From: Puniceibacterium confluentis
GTDB taxonomy: Bacteria; Pseudomonadota; Alphaproteobacteria; Rhodobacterales; Rhodobacteraceae
Reading direction: 5' to 3'
Length of the DNA stretch: 64,000 bases
NCBI RefSeq assembly: GCF_007923445.1
Contig: NZ_VOJI01000001.1
Location: 434,001 to 498,000, forward strand
Shown here: one piece after another, positions 18,602-27,791 of the stretch
How positions within the stretch are numbered: position 1 is the first letter of the stretch
Layout of the letters: each line of letters opens with the position of its first letter
Notes under the pieces: generated by a model
What the model was told of the DNA's origin: nothing
Seen by the model: only the letters and a program-made list of their open reading frames with translations
Database searches by the model: none
Translations under genes and position numbers: made by a program

Positions 18602-19771
18602 ATGATCTCCTCCGTCTTGCCGACCTACAACCGTGCGCCGTTCAGCTTTGTCAAAGGCGAAGGCAGCTGGCTGACCGAGGCGGACGGCCGCCGATTTCTC
18701 GACCTGGGCGCCGGCATTGCCGTGAACGCACTGGGGCATGCGCACCCCGATCTGGTGGCCGCGCTGACCGAGCAGGCGCAGGCGCTCTGGCATGTGTCCA
18801 ACCTCTACCAGATTCCGCAACAGCAGGCGCTGGCCGACCTGCTGGTCGAGCACACCTTTGCCGATACGGTGTTCTTTACCAATTCCGGTACCGAGTCCTG
18901 CGAGCTGGCGGTCAAGATGGCGCGCAAATACTGGTACGACAAAGGTCAGCCTGACCGCACCGATATTCTCACCTTCTCGGGGTCGTTTCACGGACGCTCG
19001 TCGGCCGGGATCGCCGCCGCCGGGTCGGAAAAGATGACCAAGGGCTTCGGCCCGCTGCTGCCCGGCTTCGTGCATCTGCCCTGGGGGGATCACGAGGCGC
19101 TGAAGGCCGCGATCAGCGACACCTCCGCTGCGATCCTGATCGAACCGGTGCAGGGCGAAGGCGGCATCCGCCCGCTGCCCGACCAGTGCCTGAAGGGACT
19201 GAAGGCGCTGGCCGAGGAAACCGGTGTGCTGCTGATTTTCGACGAGGTGCAGTGCGGTATGGGGCGGACCGGCAAGCTTTTCGCCCACGAATGGGCCAGT
19301 GTCACGCCGGATATCATGATGGTGGCCAAGGGCATCGGCGGAGGTTTCCCGCTGGGCGCGGTGCTGGCGACAGAGGAGGCCGCCAGCGGTATGACCGCCG
19401 GGACGCATGGCTCGACCTATGGCGGCAACCCGCTGGGCTGTGCCGTTGGCATCGCGGTGATGAAGCACGTCGCCGATCCCGAGTTCCTTGACGGCGTCAA
19501 CCGCAGGGCCGGCGCGCTGCGCCAGAAACTCGAAGGTCTTGTCGCCGCCCACCCGACCGTCTTCGAAGAGGTGCGCGGCCAGGGCCTGATGCTGGGGCTG
19601 AAGTGTGTGGTCGGCAATGCCGCCGTGGTCCAGGCCGGTTACGAGGCTCAGGTCATCACGGTGCCCGCAGCCGACAACGTGATCCGTCTCCTGCCCGCCC
19701 TCAACATCACCGATGCCGACATCGCCGAAGCAATCACCCGCCTTGACGCTGCCGCCACCGCCGTTGCCTGA
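18602..19771 (+). CDS. argD: Acetylornithine aminotransferase
   Basis: This 389-residue class III PLP aminotransferase acts in arginine synthesis (N-acetylglutamate semialdehyde to N-acetylornithine) and, in many bacteria, in lysine synthesis. The PLP lysine is K243 in MMVAKGIGGGFPLGA, and IFDEVQCGMGRTG and FFTNSGTESCELAVK are typical. AAAGGG lies 8 bases before the ATG at 18602. It is followed 87 bases later by argF, so the two form an arginine operon. Confidence 0.93.
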   Translation: MISSVLPTYNRAPFSFVKGEGSWLTEADGRRFLDLGAGIAVNALGHAHPDLVAALTEQAQALWHVSNLYQIPQQQALADLLVEHTFADTVFFTNSGTESCELAVKMARKYWYDKGQPDRTDILTFSGSFHGRSSAGIAAAGSEKMTKGFGPLLPGFVHLPWGDHEALKAAISDTSAAILIEPVQGEGGIRPLPDQCLKGLKALAEETGVLLIFDEVQCGMGRTGKLFAHEWASVTPDIMMVAKGIGGGFPLGAVLATEEAASGMTAGTHGSTYGGNPLGCAVGIAVMKHVADPEFLDGVNRRAGALRQKLEGLVAAHPTVFEEVRGQGLMLGLKCVVGNAAVVQAGYEAQVITVPAADNVIRLLPALNITDADIAEAITRLDAAATAVA

Positions 19772-19815
19772 GCAGGTCGTCTGATCTTCTCCGGGTTCCG
19801 AATATCCCGGGGGTC

Positions 19816-19832
19816 CGGGGGCAAGGCCCCCG
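19816..19832. repeat. GC palindrome between argD and argF
   Basis: CGGGGGC (19816-19822) and GCCCCCG (19826-19832) form a 7-bp stem inside a run resembling GGGGGTCCGGGGGCAAGGC. From memory, similar palindromic strings recur between genes in Rhodobacterales genomes, so this may be a dispersed intergenic repeat. It could also act as an intercistronic attenuator. Confidence 0.4.
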
Positions 19833-19858
19833 AAACTCCGACAAGAAAAAGTAAAAAA

Positions 19859-20785
19859 ATGAACCATTTCCTCGATATCCACAAAACCGATCCCACCGCA
19901 CTGCGCAGCATGATCGACAGCGCCGCCACGATGAAGGCCGCCCGCAACGGGCTGCCCAAGGGCACGCCGGACGCCGAACAGCCGCTGGCGGGGCACATGG
20001 TCGCGCTGATCTTCGAAAAACCCTCGACCCGCACCCGGGTGTCGTTTGATGTCGGCGTGCGGCAGATGGGCGGGCAGACCATGGTGCTGTCAGGCAGCGA
20101 CATGCAGCTCGGTCACGGCGAGACCATCGCCGACACCGCCCGCGTGCTCAGCCGCTATGTCGACATGATCATGATCCGCACCTTTGACGAGGCGGTGCTG
20201 ACCGAGATGGCGGAATACGCCTCTGTGCCGGTGATCAACGGTCTGACCGACCGCACCCACCCGTGCCAGATCATGGCCGACGTGCTGACCTTCGAAGAGC
20301 ACCGCGGCCCGATCCGGGGCAAAAAGATCGTCTGGGCCGGCGATGGCAACAACGTCTGCGCTTCGTGGCTGCACGCCGCGGCGCAGTTCGGCTTTGACCT
20401 CACCTTCACCGGGCCGGTGCAGCTGGACCCCGAAATGGAATTTGTCGGCCTGGCCCGCAATGCCGGGGTGAGCGTCACCATCGAACGCGATCCCGCCAAG
20501 GCCGTGGAAGGCGCCGACCTTGTCGTTGCCGACACCTGGGTCAGCATGCACGATGCCCAGTCGGCCCGCGAGCGGCGTCACAACATGCTGCGGCCCTATC
20601 AGGTCAACCGCGCGCTGATGGATCTTGCCAAACCCGAGGCGCTGTTCATGCACTGCCTGCCCGCACACCGTGAGGAAGAGGTGACCTCGGACGTGATGGA
20701 CGGCCCGAATTCGGTGATCTTCGACGAGGCCGAGAACCGCCTGCATGCGCAAAAGGCGGTCATGCGCTGGTGCCTGGAGGTCTGA
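19859..20785 (+). CDS. argF: Ornithine carbamoyltransferase
   Basis: This 308-residue enzyme joins carbamoyl phosphate and ornithine to give citrulline. The carbamoyl-phosphate loop S56-T-R-T-R60 ([10 protein letters not shown]), the THPCQ motif ([12 protein letters not shown]), ADTWVSM and the C-terminal HCLPAHR are all present. Full length for ArgF. The ATG at 19859 follows an A-rich stretch (GAAAAAGTAAAAAA) with no strong Shine-Dalgarno. It lies downstream of argD and converges on hrpB. Confidence 0.96.
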   Translation: MNHFLDIHKTDPTALRSMIDSAATMKAARNGLPKGTPDAEQPLAGHMVALIFEKPSTRTRVSFDVGVRQMGGQTMVLSGSDMQLGHGETIADTARVLSRYVDMIMIRTFDEAVLTEMAEYASVPVINGLTDRTHPCQIMADVLTFEEHRGPIRGKKIVWAGDGNNVCASWLHAAAQFGFDLTFTGPVQLDPEMEFVGLARNAGVSVTIERDPAKAVEGADLVVADTWVSMHDAQSARERRHNMLRPYQVNRALMDLAKPEALFMHCLPAHREEEVTSDVMDGPNSVIFDEAENRLHAQKAVMRWCLEV

Positions 20786-20862
20786 CAGCGGCGCCGGTCG
20801 CTTGGCCCGCGGGGGCAGGGGGTCTTGCGGCGGCGCCCGCAATGGGCGCAGCGGCGGCAGGA

Positions 20863-23304
20863 TCATGTTCCGCGCGGTTTGGCGCGCAGGGTCGGGTCCG
20901 CCTCCCGCGGGTTGTCGGGCCAGGGGTGGCGCGGATAGCGCCCGCGCATGTCGCGGCGCACATCTTCGTAACTGCTGTCCCAGAAACCGGGAATGTCCAG
21001 CGTGGTCTGTACCGGGCGCCCGGCAGGTGACAGCAGCGTGACCCGCAGCGGCGTGGTGCCGACACTGGGATGTGTGGTCTGGCCGAACATCTCTTGCAGC
21101 CGCAGGGATATTTCCGGGGCTTCTCCGGAATAGTCGATCGGGATCTGGCGGCCCAGCGGCGTGGTGAAATGTGCGGGAACGGCGCGGTCGAGCGCCTGCA
21201 TGCCGTCCCAGTCGATCTGCGCACGCAGCGCCGGAAGCAGGTCAAGGCGTTTCCAGTGCTCGGCGGTGGTCACGCCGGCAAGATAGGGCAGCAGCCAGTC
21301 GTCGATCCGGTCCAGCAGCGACTCGGCGGTCATGTCGGGCAGGGCGTGGCCCGCGCGGCGGGCGATCTCGACGCGGGCCACAAAACGACGCGCAGGGTCC
21401 GACAGTGTCAGGCCGAGATCCCGGACACCGTCGAGCATGGCACGCGACAGCGCCTCGGGCGGCGCGTCTTTCCAGATCCGGTCATCCAGCGCGATGGCGC
21501 CCAGTTTTTCCTGCTGGCGGGCCAGGACGCGGCGTTCGCGTCTGGACCAGGTGCAGATGTTTTCCCAGCCGATCTGATCCGCAAAGAGGTCGCGCAACTC
21601 GGCCTCGGTGATCTGGATCGCCTGCCGGATCCTTGCTTCGCGCGGATTGCCGTCAAGGTCGGTGGCGACGATCAGGCGGGCCCCGGCCAGCGTGTCGCTG
21701 TCGTTCAGCACCGCGCCCTTGCCGCCCGAAAGCTGGTAGCGCGGCGCGTCGCCGCGACGGCGCAGGCCGATGCGGTCAGGATAGGCGAGCGCCGCGATCT
21801 GGGCCGGAGACAGAGTGCGGTCGGCGGTCTTTGCGGCGGCGGCAAGACGGCGCGCTTCTGTCTGTATGCGGCTCAGCGCGGCGCGGTTTATCCCATAGGG
21901 CCGGGTGTCGCCAAAGCGGCGCGGATCCCGCAGCGCTTCCAGCCGCAGCAACAGATCCGCCGGGGCACCCGTCAACGGGTCGCGGTCCGCGAGCAATGCG
22001 GCCATCGGGGCCGCCGCCGGACCCGAGAGCGCCAGCATATGCGCCAGACGCGGATGCAGCGGCAGGCGAGCAAGTCTGCGGCCATGCGCCGTGATCCGGT
22101 TGCTGCGGTCCAGTGCGCCCAGCATCCGCAACAGCGCCTGCGCTTCGGCCAGGGCGCCGGGATTGGGCGGTGTGAGCAGCGGCAGTGCCTCGGCCTGCGC
22201 ACCCCAGAGAGCGATTTCCAGCGCGAATCCGGCCAGATCGGCGGCTTCGATTTCGGCAGGCGGAAAGGGCGGCAGCGCGCCCTCCTCGCCCTTGGTCCAG
22301 AGCCGGTAGCCGGTGCCGGGGGCGACTCGCCCGGCGCGGCCGGCGCGCTGGGTTGCCTCGGCGCGGGTGACCTTTTCCGTCACCAGTCGGGACATGCCCG
22401 AGCCGGGATCAAAGCGCGCCCGGCGCGCGCGGCCGCCGTCGACCACCACCCGGATATCCTCGATGGTGAGCGAGGTCTCGGCAATGGCCGTGGCGAGGAC
22501 GATCTTGCGGCCCTCCCGCGCCGGGGCAATCGCTGCCCGCTGGGCGGCAAAATCCATGGCACCGAACAGGGGGCGGATGTGGTGATCTGCGGGCAGGCGG
22601 TGTTTCAACAGCGCTTCGGTGCGGCGGATCCCGCCTTCGCCGGGCAGGAAGGCCAGCAGGCCGCCCGTAGAGTCGGCGGCAGCGACGGTTATCAGGTCGG
22701 CAAGGGCTGCCTCGAACCGCTGATCGCGCGCCAGGGGCCGGTCGAGCCAGCGGGTTTCGACCGCAAAGCCGCGGCCTTCGGAGGTGAGGATCGGCGCCTG
22801 CATGAGGTCGGCGACCGGGGCGGCGTCAAGCGTGGCGGACATGGCCAGCAGGATCAGGTCGTCGCGCAAGGCGCCGGCAATTTCGAGGCAGAGCGCGAGA
22901 CCCAGATCGGCGTTGAGCGAGCGTTCGTGGAATTCGTCAAAGATCACGGCTCCGACTCCGCGCAATTCGGGGTCGGACTGGATGCGCCGGGTCAGGATAC
23001 CTTCGGTCACCACCTCGATGCGGGTCTGTTTCGTGACCTTCGATTCGCCGCGGATGCGATAACCCACAGTCTGGCCGACCGTTTCCCCCAGCGTCTCGGC
23101 CATGCGTTCGGCGGCGGCACGGGCGGCAAGCCGACGGGGTTCCAGCATGACGATGGTCTGCGGCGTCAGGCCCGCGTCGAGCATCGCCAGCGGCACGCGG
23201 GTGGTCTTGCCCGCGCCGGGCGGGGCCTGAAGCACGGCGCGGCCATGTTCACGCAAGGCCGTGATCAGGTCAGGCAGCAGGGCGTCGATGGGCAGGTGGG
23301 TCAT
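20863..23304 (-). CDS. hrpB: ATP-dependent helicase HrpB
   Basis: This 813-residue DEAH/DExH-box helicase carries Walker [13 protein letters not shown], the DEFHERS box (motif II), MSATLD (motif III), [12 protein letters not shown] (motif V) and QRAGRAGR (motif VI). The helicase-associated HA2 domain and the HrpB-specific C-terminal domain ([13 protein letters not shown]) follow. The start at 23304 ([13 protein letters not shown]) matches the family; an in-frame start 12 residues earlier is less likely. The exact cellular role of bacterial HrpB is unclear, though RNA processing is proposed. Confidence 0.94.
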   Translation of the reverse strand: MTHLPIDALLPDLITALREHGRAVLQAPPGAGKTTRVPLAMLDAGLTPQTIVMLEPRRLAARAAAERMAETLGETVGQTVGYRIRGESKVTKQTRIEVVTEGILTRRIQSDPELRGVGAVIFDEFHERSLNADLGLALCLEIAGALRDDLILLAMSATLDAAPVADLMQAPILTSEGRGFAVETRWLDRPLARDQRFEAALADLITVAAADSTGGLLAFLPGEGGIRRTEALLKHRLPADHHIRPLFGAMDFAAQRAAIAPAREGRKIVLATAIAETSLTIEDIRVVVDGGRARRARFDPGSGMSRLVTEKVTRAEATQRAGRAGRVAPGTGYRLWTKGEEGALPPFPPAEIEAADLAGFALEIALWGAQAEALPLLTPPNPGALAEAQALLRMLGALDRSNRITAHGRRLARLPLHPRLAHMLALSGPAAAPMAALLADRDPLTGAPADLLLRLEALRDPRRFGDTRPYGINRAALSRIQTEARRLAAAAKTADRTLSPAQIAALAYPDRIGLRRRGDAPRYQLSGGKGAVLNDSDTLAGARLIVATDLDGNPREARIRQAIQITEAELRDLFADQIGWENICTWSRRERRVLARQQEKLGAIALDDRIWKDAPPEALSRAMLDGVRDLGLTLSDPARRFVARVEIARRAGHALPDMTAESLLDRIDDWLLPYLAGVTTAEHWKRLDLLPALRAQIDWDGMQALDRAVPAHFTTPLGRQIPIDYSGEAPEISLRLQEMFGQTTHPSVGTTPLRVTLLSPAGRPVQTTLDIPGFWDSSYEDVRRDMRGRYPRHPWPDNPREADPTLRAKPRGT

Positions 23305-23506
23305 GCCCCGGGTTATGCGGGATTGCCCGAGGCGCGGCAAGACGGGGACATGTGTGCCCGGGCACGACAGCGCGCCGGGCGTGTCGCCTCTGCCGTCCGG
23401 ACATCCATCGGCAGAGAGAGCGGAAGGCGCGACAGTGGCTGCAAGGGGGTGGACAATCGCGGGACGGGAAGGGCATCACTCTGCCTACGACAGGAGGCCG
23501 GGCAGT

Positions 23507-24490
23507 ATGGATATCGACGAATTGGCACGCGGCATCGCAGCCGGAGAGCGGCGCGCGCTCGCGCGGGGAATCACGCTGGTGGAAAGCGGACGCGCGGATC
23601 ACCGGGCACGTGCCACGGACCTGCTCGAGAAGGTGCGGCCTCTGGGGCGCGAGGCGCTGCGGATCGGCCTGTCCGGCACGCCCGGGGTGGGAAAGTCGAC
23701 GTTCATCGAAACCTTCGGGCTGATGCTGACCGGGCAGGGGCTGCGGGTGGCCGTGCTGGCGGTGGATCCGAGTTCGGCCCGCTCGGGCGGCTCGATCCTG
23801 GGGGACAAGACCCGGATGGAACATCTGAGCCGCGATCCCAACGCATTCATCCGACCGTCCCCCAGCCAGACCCATCTGGGCGGCGTGGCACGGCGCACCC
23901 GCGAGGCCATCGACCTCTGCGAGGCGGCGGGGTTCGACGTTGTCCTGATCGAGACGGTGGGTGTCGGCCAATCCGAGACGGTAGTGTCGGAGATGTCGGA
24001 TCTGTTTCTGCTGCTGCTGGCCCCGGCGGGCGGAGATGAGCTGCAGGGAGTCAAACGCGGCATCATGGAAATGGCGGACCTGATTCTGGTCAACAAGGCG
24101 GATGGCGATCTCAAGGCGACCGCGATGCGGACCTGCGCAGATTATGCCGGCGCCCTGCGGCTGCTGCGCAAGCGCCAGCAGGACCCCGAGGGGTTTCCCA
24201 AGGCGATGACCGTCTCGGCACTGGAAGATTTTGGCCTTGCCTCGGCCTGGAACGAGATGCAGGCGCTGGCTGACTGGCGGCGCGCGCAGGGCCACTGGGC
24301 GGCGCGACGGGCGGATCAGGCGCGCTACTGGTTTGAATCCGAAGTTCGCGAGGGGTTGCTTGCCCGGCTCAGGCGGGAACCGGTCAAAGGCGCGATGGCT
24401 GCGCTGGCGCAGAAGGTCGGACAGGGCGCGCTGACCCCTGCGGCCGCAGCCGAAGAGCTTCTTGACGGCTATCTCGCCGGACGGGGGTGA
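23507..24490 (+). CDS. meaB: MeaB/ArgK-type G3E GTPase
   Basis: This 327-residue SIMIBI-class GTPase has Walker [16 protein letters not shown] (residues about 55-69), [10 protein letters not shown], the METRME-type region [21 protein letters not shown] and the base-specificity motif NKADG. MeaB chaperones adenosylcobalamin-dependent methylmalonyl-CoA mutase, exchanging damaged cofactor. AGGAGG precedes the ATG at 23507. No mutase or mut/ccr gene lies in the window, so its client must be encoded elsewhere. The next gene begins right at its stop. Confidence 0.9.
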   Translation: MDIDELARGIAAGERRALARGITLVESGRADHRARATDLLEKVRPLGREALRIGLSGTPGVGKSTFIETFGLMLTGQGLRVAVLAVDPSSARSGGSILGDKTRMEHLSRDPNAFIRPSPSQTHLGGVARRTREAIDLCEAAGFDVVLIETVGVGQSETVVSEMSDLFLLLLAPAGGDELQGVKRGIMEMADLILVNKADGDLKATAMRTCADYAGALRLLRKRQQDPEGFPKAMTVSALEDFGLASAWNEMQALADWRRAQGHWAARRADQARYWFESEVREGLLARLRREPVKGAMAALAQKVGQGALTPAAAAEELLDGYLAGRG

Positions 24491-25297
24491 GTGTTGGAGC
24501 CGACCACGGTCTTTGTCGGCGATCTGCTGCGGGCGGATCTGTTCAATGCTTCCGCCGACCGGCTGTTTGTGACGTTCCGCCAACGGCTGGCGCGGCCCGG
24601 GGCCTTTGATGCCCCGCGCCCGGTGCGCAGCTTTGTGGCGCGGGGCTATGCCCATCTGCACCTGCAGGCACGCTGGAACGACTGGTACATCAACGGCGAA
24701 ACCGCGGCGTTCGAAGCGGCCTTGGCGGCCGTCTGCGGCAGATACAGCCGGGTGGTCGGCATGGGGTTTTCCATGGGCGGCTACGCGGGGTTGCGGTTTT
24801 CGGCGGCATTGGGACTGAAGCACCTGATTGCCGTCTCGCCTCAGTTCACCCTGTCACCTCGGGTTCTGCCGCAGGACCGGCGGTATCGCGACTGTGCCGG
24901 CGGGTTTGACGGCGCGCTTGGCGATCTTGCGTCGCACGGACGGCGGGCCCTCGCCGGGGCGGTGCTGTTTGATCCGTTCAAGCCGATGGACCTGTTGAAC
25001 GCCCGGATGATCGGGGCGGTGTTTCCCGGTCTGGCGCTGTGCCGTCTGGCCGGGTCGGGGCATCCGGCCAGCCGGGTCCTGCGCGAGGGCGGCCGGTTTG
25101 CCGCCCTGCAACGGCAGCTGCTGCACGGGCGGGTGGATCCGGCGGCGATCACCGGGCTGCACCGCGACAGCCGCCGCCACAGCCCGTTGTACTGGACCCA
25201 GATGGCAGAGATCGCCGGGCGGCACGGCAGGGACGGGCTGGCGGCGGCTGCCCGCGCTCGGGCAACGGCACTGGCGCCCGGCGCCCGCGACGCCTAG
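24491..25297 (+). CDS. Alpha/beta-hydrolase-like protein
   Basis: This 268-residue protein starts at a GTG directly after the meaB stop (TGAGTG), implying translational coupling. VVGMGFSMGGYAGLRFSAAL is a clear nucleophile elbow (G-F-S-M-G), with the preceding strand and following helix of an alpha/beta hydrolase. A family-typical His is less certain; GSGHPASRVL is one candidate. There is no signal peptide. The substrate is unknown. Similar Rhodobacterales proteins are annotated only by fold. Confidence 0.6.
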   Translation: MLEPTTVFVGDLLRADLFNASADRLFVTFRQRLARPGAFDAPRPVRSFVARGYAHLHLQARWNDWYINGETAAFEAALAAVCGRYSRVVGMGFSMGGYAGLRFSAALGLKHLIAVSPQFTLSPRVLPQDRRYRDCAGGFDGALGDLASHGRRALAGAVLFDPFKPMDLLNARMIGAVFPGLALCRLAGSGHPASRVLREGGRFAALQRQLLHGRVDPAAITGLHRDSRRHSPLYWTQMAEIAGRHGRDGLAAAARARATALAPGARDA

Positions 25298-25395
25298 ATC
25301 CGGCCGGGCCGGTCCTGTTGCGCGCCGACAGCGGGGATTCTGCCGGATCGGGCGGAAAAAAGACACGCCTCGCGCCAACCCTTTCGCCCAGCCTC

Positions 25396-25424
25396 TTGAC
25401 GCGCGTGGCCGAAACGCTTACCCA
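25396..25424 (+). promoter_or_regulatory. Candidate sigma-70 promoter of rpmB
   Basis: TTGACG (25396-25401) and TACCCA (25419-25424) are separated by exactly 17 bases, leaving a leader of about 100 bases before rpmB. The -35 box is good and the -10 is weak but acceptable for alphaproteobacterial housekeeping promoters. Confidence 0.5.
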
Positions 25425-25440
25425 CCCGAAACGAGATTCT

Positions 25441-25464
25441 GGGCGCGGCTTTGCGGCGCCCTTT
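25441..25464 (+). other. Hairpin in the rpmB leader
   Basis: GGGCGC (25441-25446) pairs with GCGCCC (25456-25461) across a 9-base loop and is followed by TTT. It lies about 15 bases downstream of the predicted transcription start. It may be an early attenuator or an L28 autoregulatory structure. This is inference from position alone. Confidence 0.35.
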
Positions 25465-25534
25465 CATATTGGTGAGGCCCGGACTTTGTGGTGAGGTCCC
25501 GGCGGACGCCGCGAGCAAAGACGAGGATGGACCC

Positions 25535-25825
25535 ATGTCGCGTGTATGCGAACTGACCGGAAAAGGCCCGATGACTGGCAACAATGTCAGCCATGCCAAC
25601 AACAAGACCCGTCGGCGTTTCCTGCCGAACCTGAACGACGTGACGCTTCAGTCCGAAACCCTGAACCGTGGCATCAAGCTGCGGATTTCGGCTTCGGCGC
25701 TGCGCAGCGTTGATCACCGTGGCGGGCTTGACCGGTTCCTGGCCAAGGCCAAGGACGCCGAACTGTCGGCTGACGCGCTGAAGGTCAAGAAAGAGATTGC
25801 CAAGGCGCAGGCCGCTCAGGCCTGA
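25535..25825 (+). CDS. rpmB: 50S ribosomal protein L28
   Basis: This 96-residue basic protein has the L28 N-terminus [33 protein letters not shown], shown here only in part, and the [11 protein letters not shown] segment. The longer alphaproteobacterial C-terminal tail is rich in Ala and Lys. The ATG at 25535 follows GAGGA by 8 bases. It is monocistronic with its own promoter candidate and a downstream hairpin. Confidence 0.97.
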   Translation: MSRVCELTGKGPMTGNNVSHANNKTRRRFLPNLNDVTLQSETLNRGIKLRISASALRSVDHRGGLDRFLAKAKDAELSADALKVKKEIAKAQAAQA

Positions 25826-25848
25826 TCCGGTTCCCGGCACAGACGATA

Positions 25849-25876
25849 CAGCCCCGGTCGCATCCGACCGGGGCTG
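25849..25876 (+). terminator. Hairpin terminator after rpmB
   Basis: A perfect 12-bp stem, CAGCCCCGGTCG (25849-25860) with CGACCGGGGCTG (25865-25876), closes a 4-base loop 23 bases after the stop. The following ATTGCGTTTC has only a weak T tract. Confidence 0.65.
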
Positions 25877-25949
25877 ATTGCGTTTCGCCGGTGCCCCGCG
25901 ATTCGCCCGGGCCGGGCGCAGCGCCGGAAAATTTTCGGCAGACAATTTT

Positions 25950-26657
25950 TCACGCAGGGTCCCGGTCCAGAAGCTGCGCAACCCAGGCCGGCACGACCTG
26001 ACTTGCTCTGCCGATGATGTGGCGGTCGAATATCGCTGACACGTCTGTCGCCGCCGCGTTTATCTCCAGCGTTTCGATGCCCCGACGGGCGACCCCGGCG
26101 CCAAAGCCGGCGGCGGGATAGACCGCGCCTGATGTGCCGATGGCGACGAACAGCATGCAGTCGCCGAGGTGGGCCTCGATCTCCGCCATGTGATGGGGCA
26201 TCTCGCCGAACCAGACGATATCGGGCCGCGTGGCCGCAGCGCCGCACCGCGGACAAAGGTCCCGGGGTGTCATTTCAACCGGTGCCGACCAGCGGTGGCC
26301 GCATTCGGCACAGAGCGCACCCGACAGGGCGCCGTGCATCTGAAGCGCCGCGCCACCCGCGGCCGCATGCAGACCGTCGACATTCTGGGTGATCAGGATC
26401 ACGGGTGCGGGCCAGTGCTCTTGCAACCGGGCCAGTGCAAAATGTGCCGCATTGGGGCGGGCAGCCGCGGCGGCGCGGCGGCGCATGTTGTAGAAGGCGT
26501 GGACCTTTGCGGGGTCGCGGGCAAAGGCCTGCGGCGTGGCCACTTCTTCAATCCGGGTGTTTGCCCACAACCCGTCGGTATCGCGGAACGTGCCAAGGCC
26601 GCTTTCGGCGGAAACCCCGGCACCCGTCAGGATCACGATTTTGCCGCAGGTTTTCAT
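25950..26657 (-). CDS. cobB: NAD-dependent protein deacylase (sirtuin)
   Basis: This 235-residue Sir2-family enzyme removes acyl groups from lysines using NAD. It shows the NAD-binding GAGVSAESGLGTFRD, TQNVDGLH, the catalytic MHGAL histidine and a CAEC...CPRC zinc site (about residues 115-140). A Tyr/Arg pair typical of class III desuccinylases may be present in NMRRRAAAAARPN, though I cannot align it surely. Divergent from the phosphatase at 26698, with 40 bases between starts. Confidence 0.93.
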   Translation of the reverse strand: MKTCGKIVILTGAGVSAESGLGTFRDTDGLWANTRIEEVATPQAFARDPAKVHAFYNMRRRAAAAARPNAAHFALARLQEHWPAPVILITQNVDGLHAAAGGAALQMHGALSGALCAECGHRWSAPVEMTPRDLCPRCGAAATRPDIVWFGEMPHHMAEIEAHLGDCMLFVAIGTSGAVYPAAGFGAGVARRGIETLEINAAATDVSAIFDRHIIGRASQVVPAWVAQLLDRDPA

Positions 26658-26697
26658 GCCGTGCCTCGAATGCTAGGTCCAGATCAGGAGGTGCCCC

Positions 26698-27168
26698 ATG
26701 GCTGATCGTATTCTGTTTGTCTGTCTCGGCAACATCTGCCGGTCACCCTCTGCCGAAGCGGTCCTGCGGGCACTGGCGCTGGCCCGGGGCCACGCGTTGA
26801 CAATCGACAGCGCAGGCACCGGCGACTGGCATCTGGGCGAACCGCCCTACGGGCCGATGCAGCGGGCGGCGCGGGCCCGTGGTTATGATCTGAGCGCCCT
26901 GCGGGCACGGCAGGTGAGCGCCGTCGATTTTGAGCGGTTTGACCTGATCCTGGCGATGGACGCCGACAACCTGGCGCATCTCGAACGTCTGCGCCCGCCC
27001 GGCAGCACGGCGAAACTGTGCCTGTTCACGGATTACACCGAAGGCGCCGACCATGTGCCGGACCCTTATTTCACCCGGGATTTCGACGGCTGCCTGGACC
27101 TGATCGAGGTCGCTGCGCGCGCCCTGCTGGCGCGGCTCGAGGCGCCCCGCGACGACGGGCAGCCCTGA
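26698..27168 (+). CDS. Low-molecular-weight protein-tyrosine phosphatase
   Basis: This 156-residue LMW-PTP carries the P-loop C9-L-G-N-I-C-R15-S at the N-terminus (FVCLGNICRSPSAEAVL) and the general-acid DPYF motif near residue 120. AGGAGG lies just ahead of the ATG. It is a cytoplasmic stand-alone enzyme, not placed next to an exopolysaccharide kinase, so the partner is unknown. Confidence 0.92.
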   Translation: MADRILFVCLGNICRSPSAEAVLRALALARGHALTIDSAGTGDWHLGEPPYGPMQRAARARGYDLSALRARQVSAVDFERFDLILAMDADNLAHLERLRPPGSTAKLCLFTDYTEGADHVPDPYFTRDFDGCLDLIEVAARALLARLEAPRDDGQP

Positions 27169-27289
27169 CGCCCCGACCCTGGACGTCCCGACCCCGAACG
27201 CACGGGCGGGTTCCGGCCGTGGGAAGATGGTGTCAGGAACCGCGCCGCCGGTGTCGCGTTATTGTCCTGTATCATAAAGGGATTTCGAG

Positions 27290-27640
27290 ATGATCACGAG
27301 CAGAACCATCATTGCTGCTGTGCTGGCCGGAGCCATCGGCATATTGGCCTATTCGCTCCTGGTCTGGGCGGTTTTCGGCATCCCGCTTGCCGGGCTTGTC
27401 TTCAGCTTCGGGCGGGTTCTGGTGGCTCTGCTGTCCGCCCTTCTTCTCATCCCGATCTTTGCCCGAATGGATCCCCGCGACGCCTGGATCACCGCGCTGG
27501 TGACGCTTACGGTGCTGCCCACCCTGGTGGCCAAGACGGCCTTTGTCGCCGCCGGGCCCTGGATCATGGAATTTGCCGTGAACGCGGTCTTTGCCGTGGT
27601 CACGATCCTGGTGTTTCGGTCGGTGCTGCGGCGGCCCTGA
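27290..27640 (+). CDS. Small integral membrane protein (116 aa)
   Basis: This hydrophobic protein has about four predicted helices: 5-27 (TIIAAVLAGAIGILAYSLLV), 30-58, 66-88 and 91-110. A single charged turn, ARMDPRDAW, separates the helix pairs. AAAGGG lies 9 bases upstream of the ATG. There is no recognised family and no obvious partner. The downstream monooxygenase gene has its own ribosome site 150 bases away. Confidence 0.6.
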   Translation: MITSRTIIAAVLAGAIGILAYSLLVWAVFGIPLAGLVFSFGRVLVALLSALLLIPIFARMDPRDAWITALVTLTVLPTLVAKTAFVAAGPWIMEFAVNAVFAVVTILVFRSVLRRP

Positions 27641-27791
27641 GCCGCGCGTCGCCGAGGTCAGCTTTTAGGCACTTTCCCCGCTGAAAAGTTGTTTTTGTAC
27701 AAACGACGCTTGCCGCAGTCGAATGTTGCTTTTGCCGTCGCATTCGCCGCGCCATACTGCGCCGACTTCCGGCAGTCTGGAGACGGCAATC

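Noticed and set aside
21070-24039. 989-codon open frame on the plus strand
   Set aside because: It is antisense to hrpB, which has every helicase motif. The translation is low-complexity Arg/Gly/Gln and arises from GC-rich codon bias.
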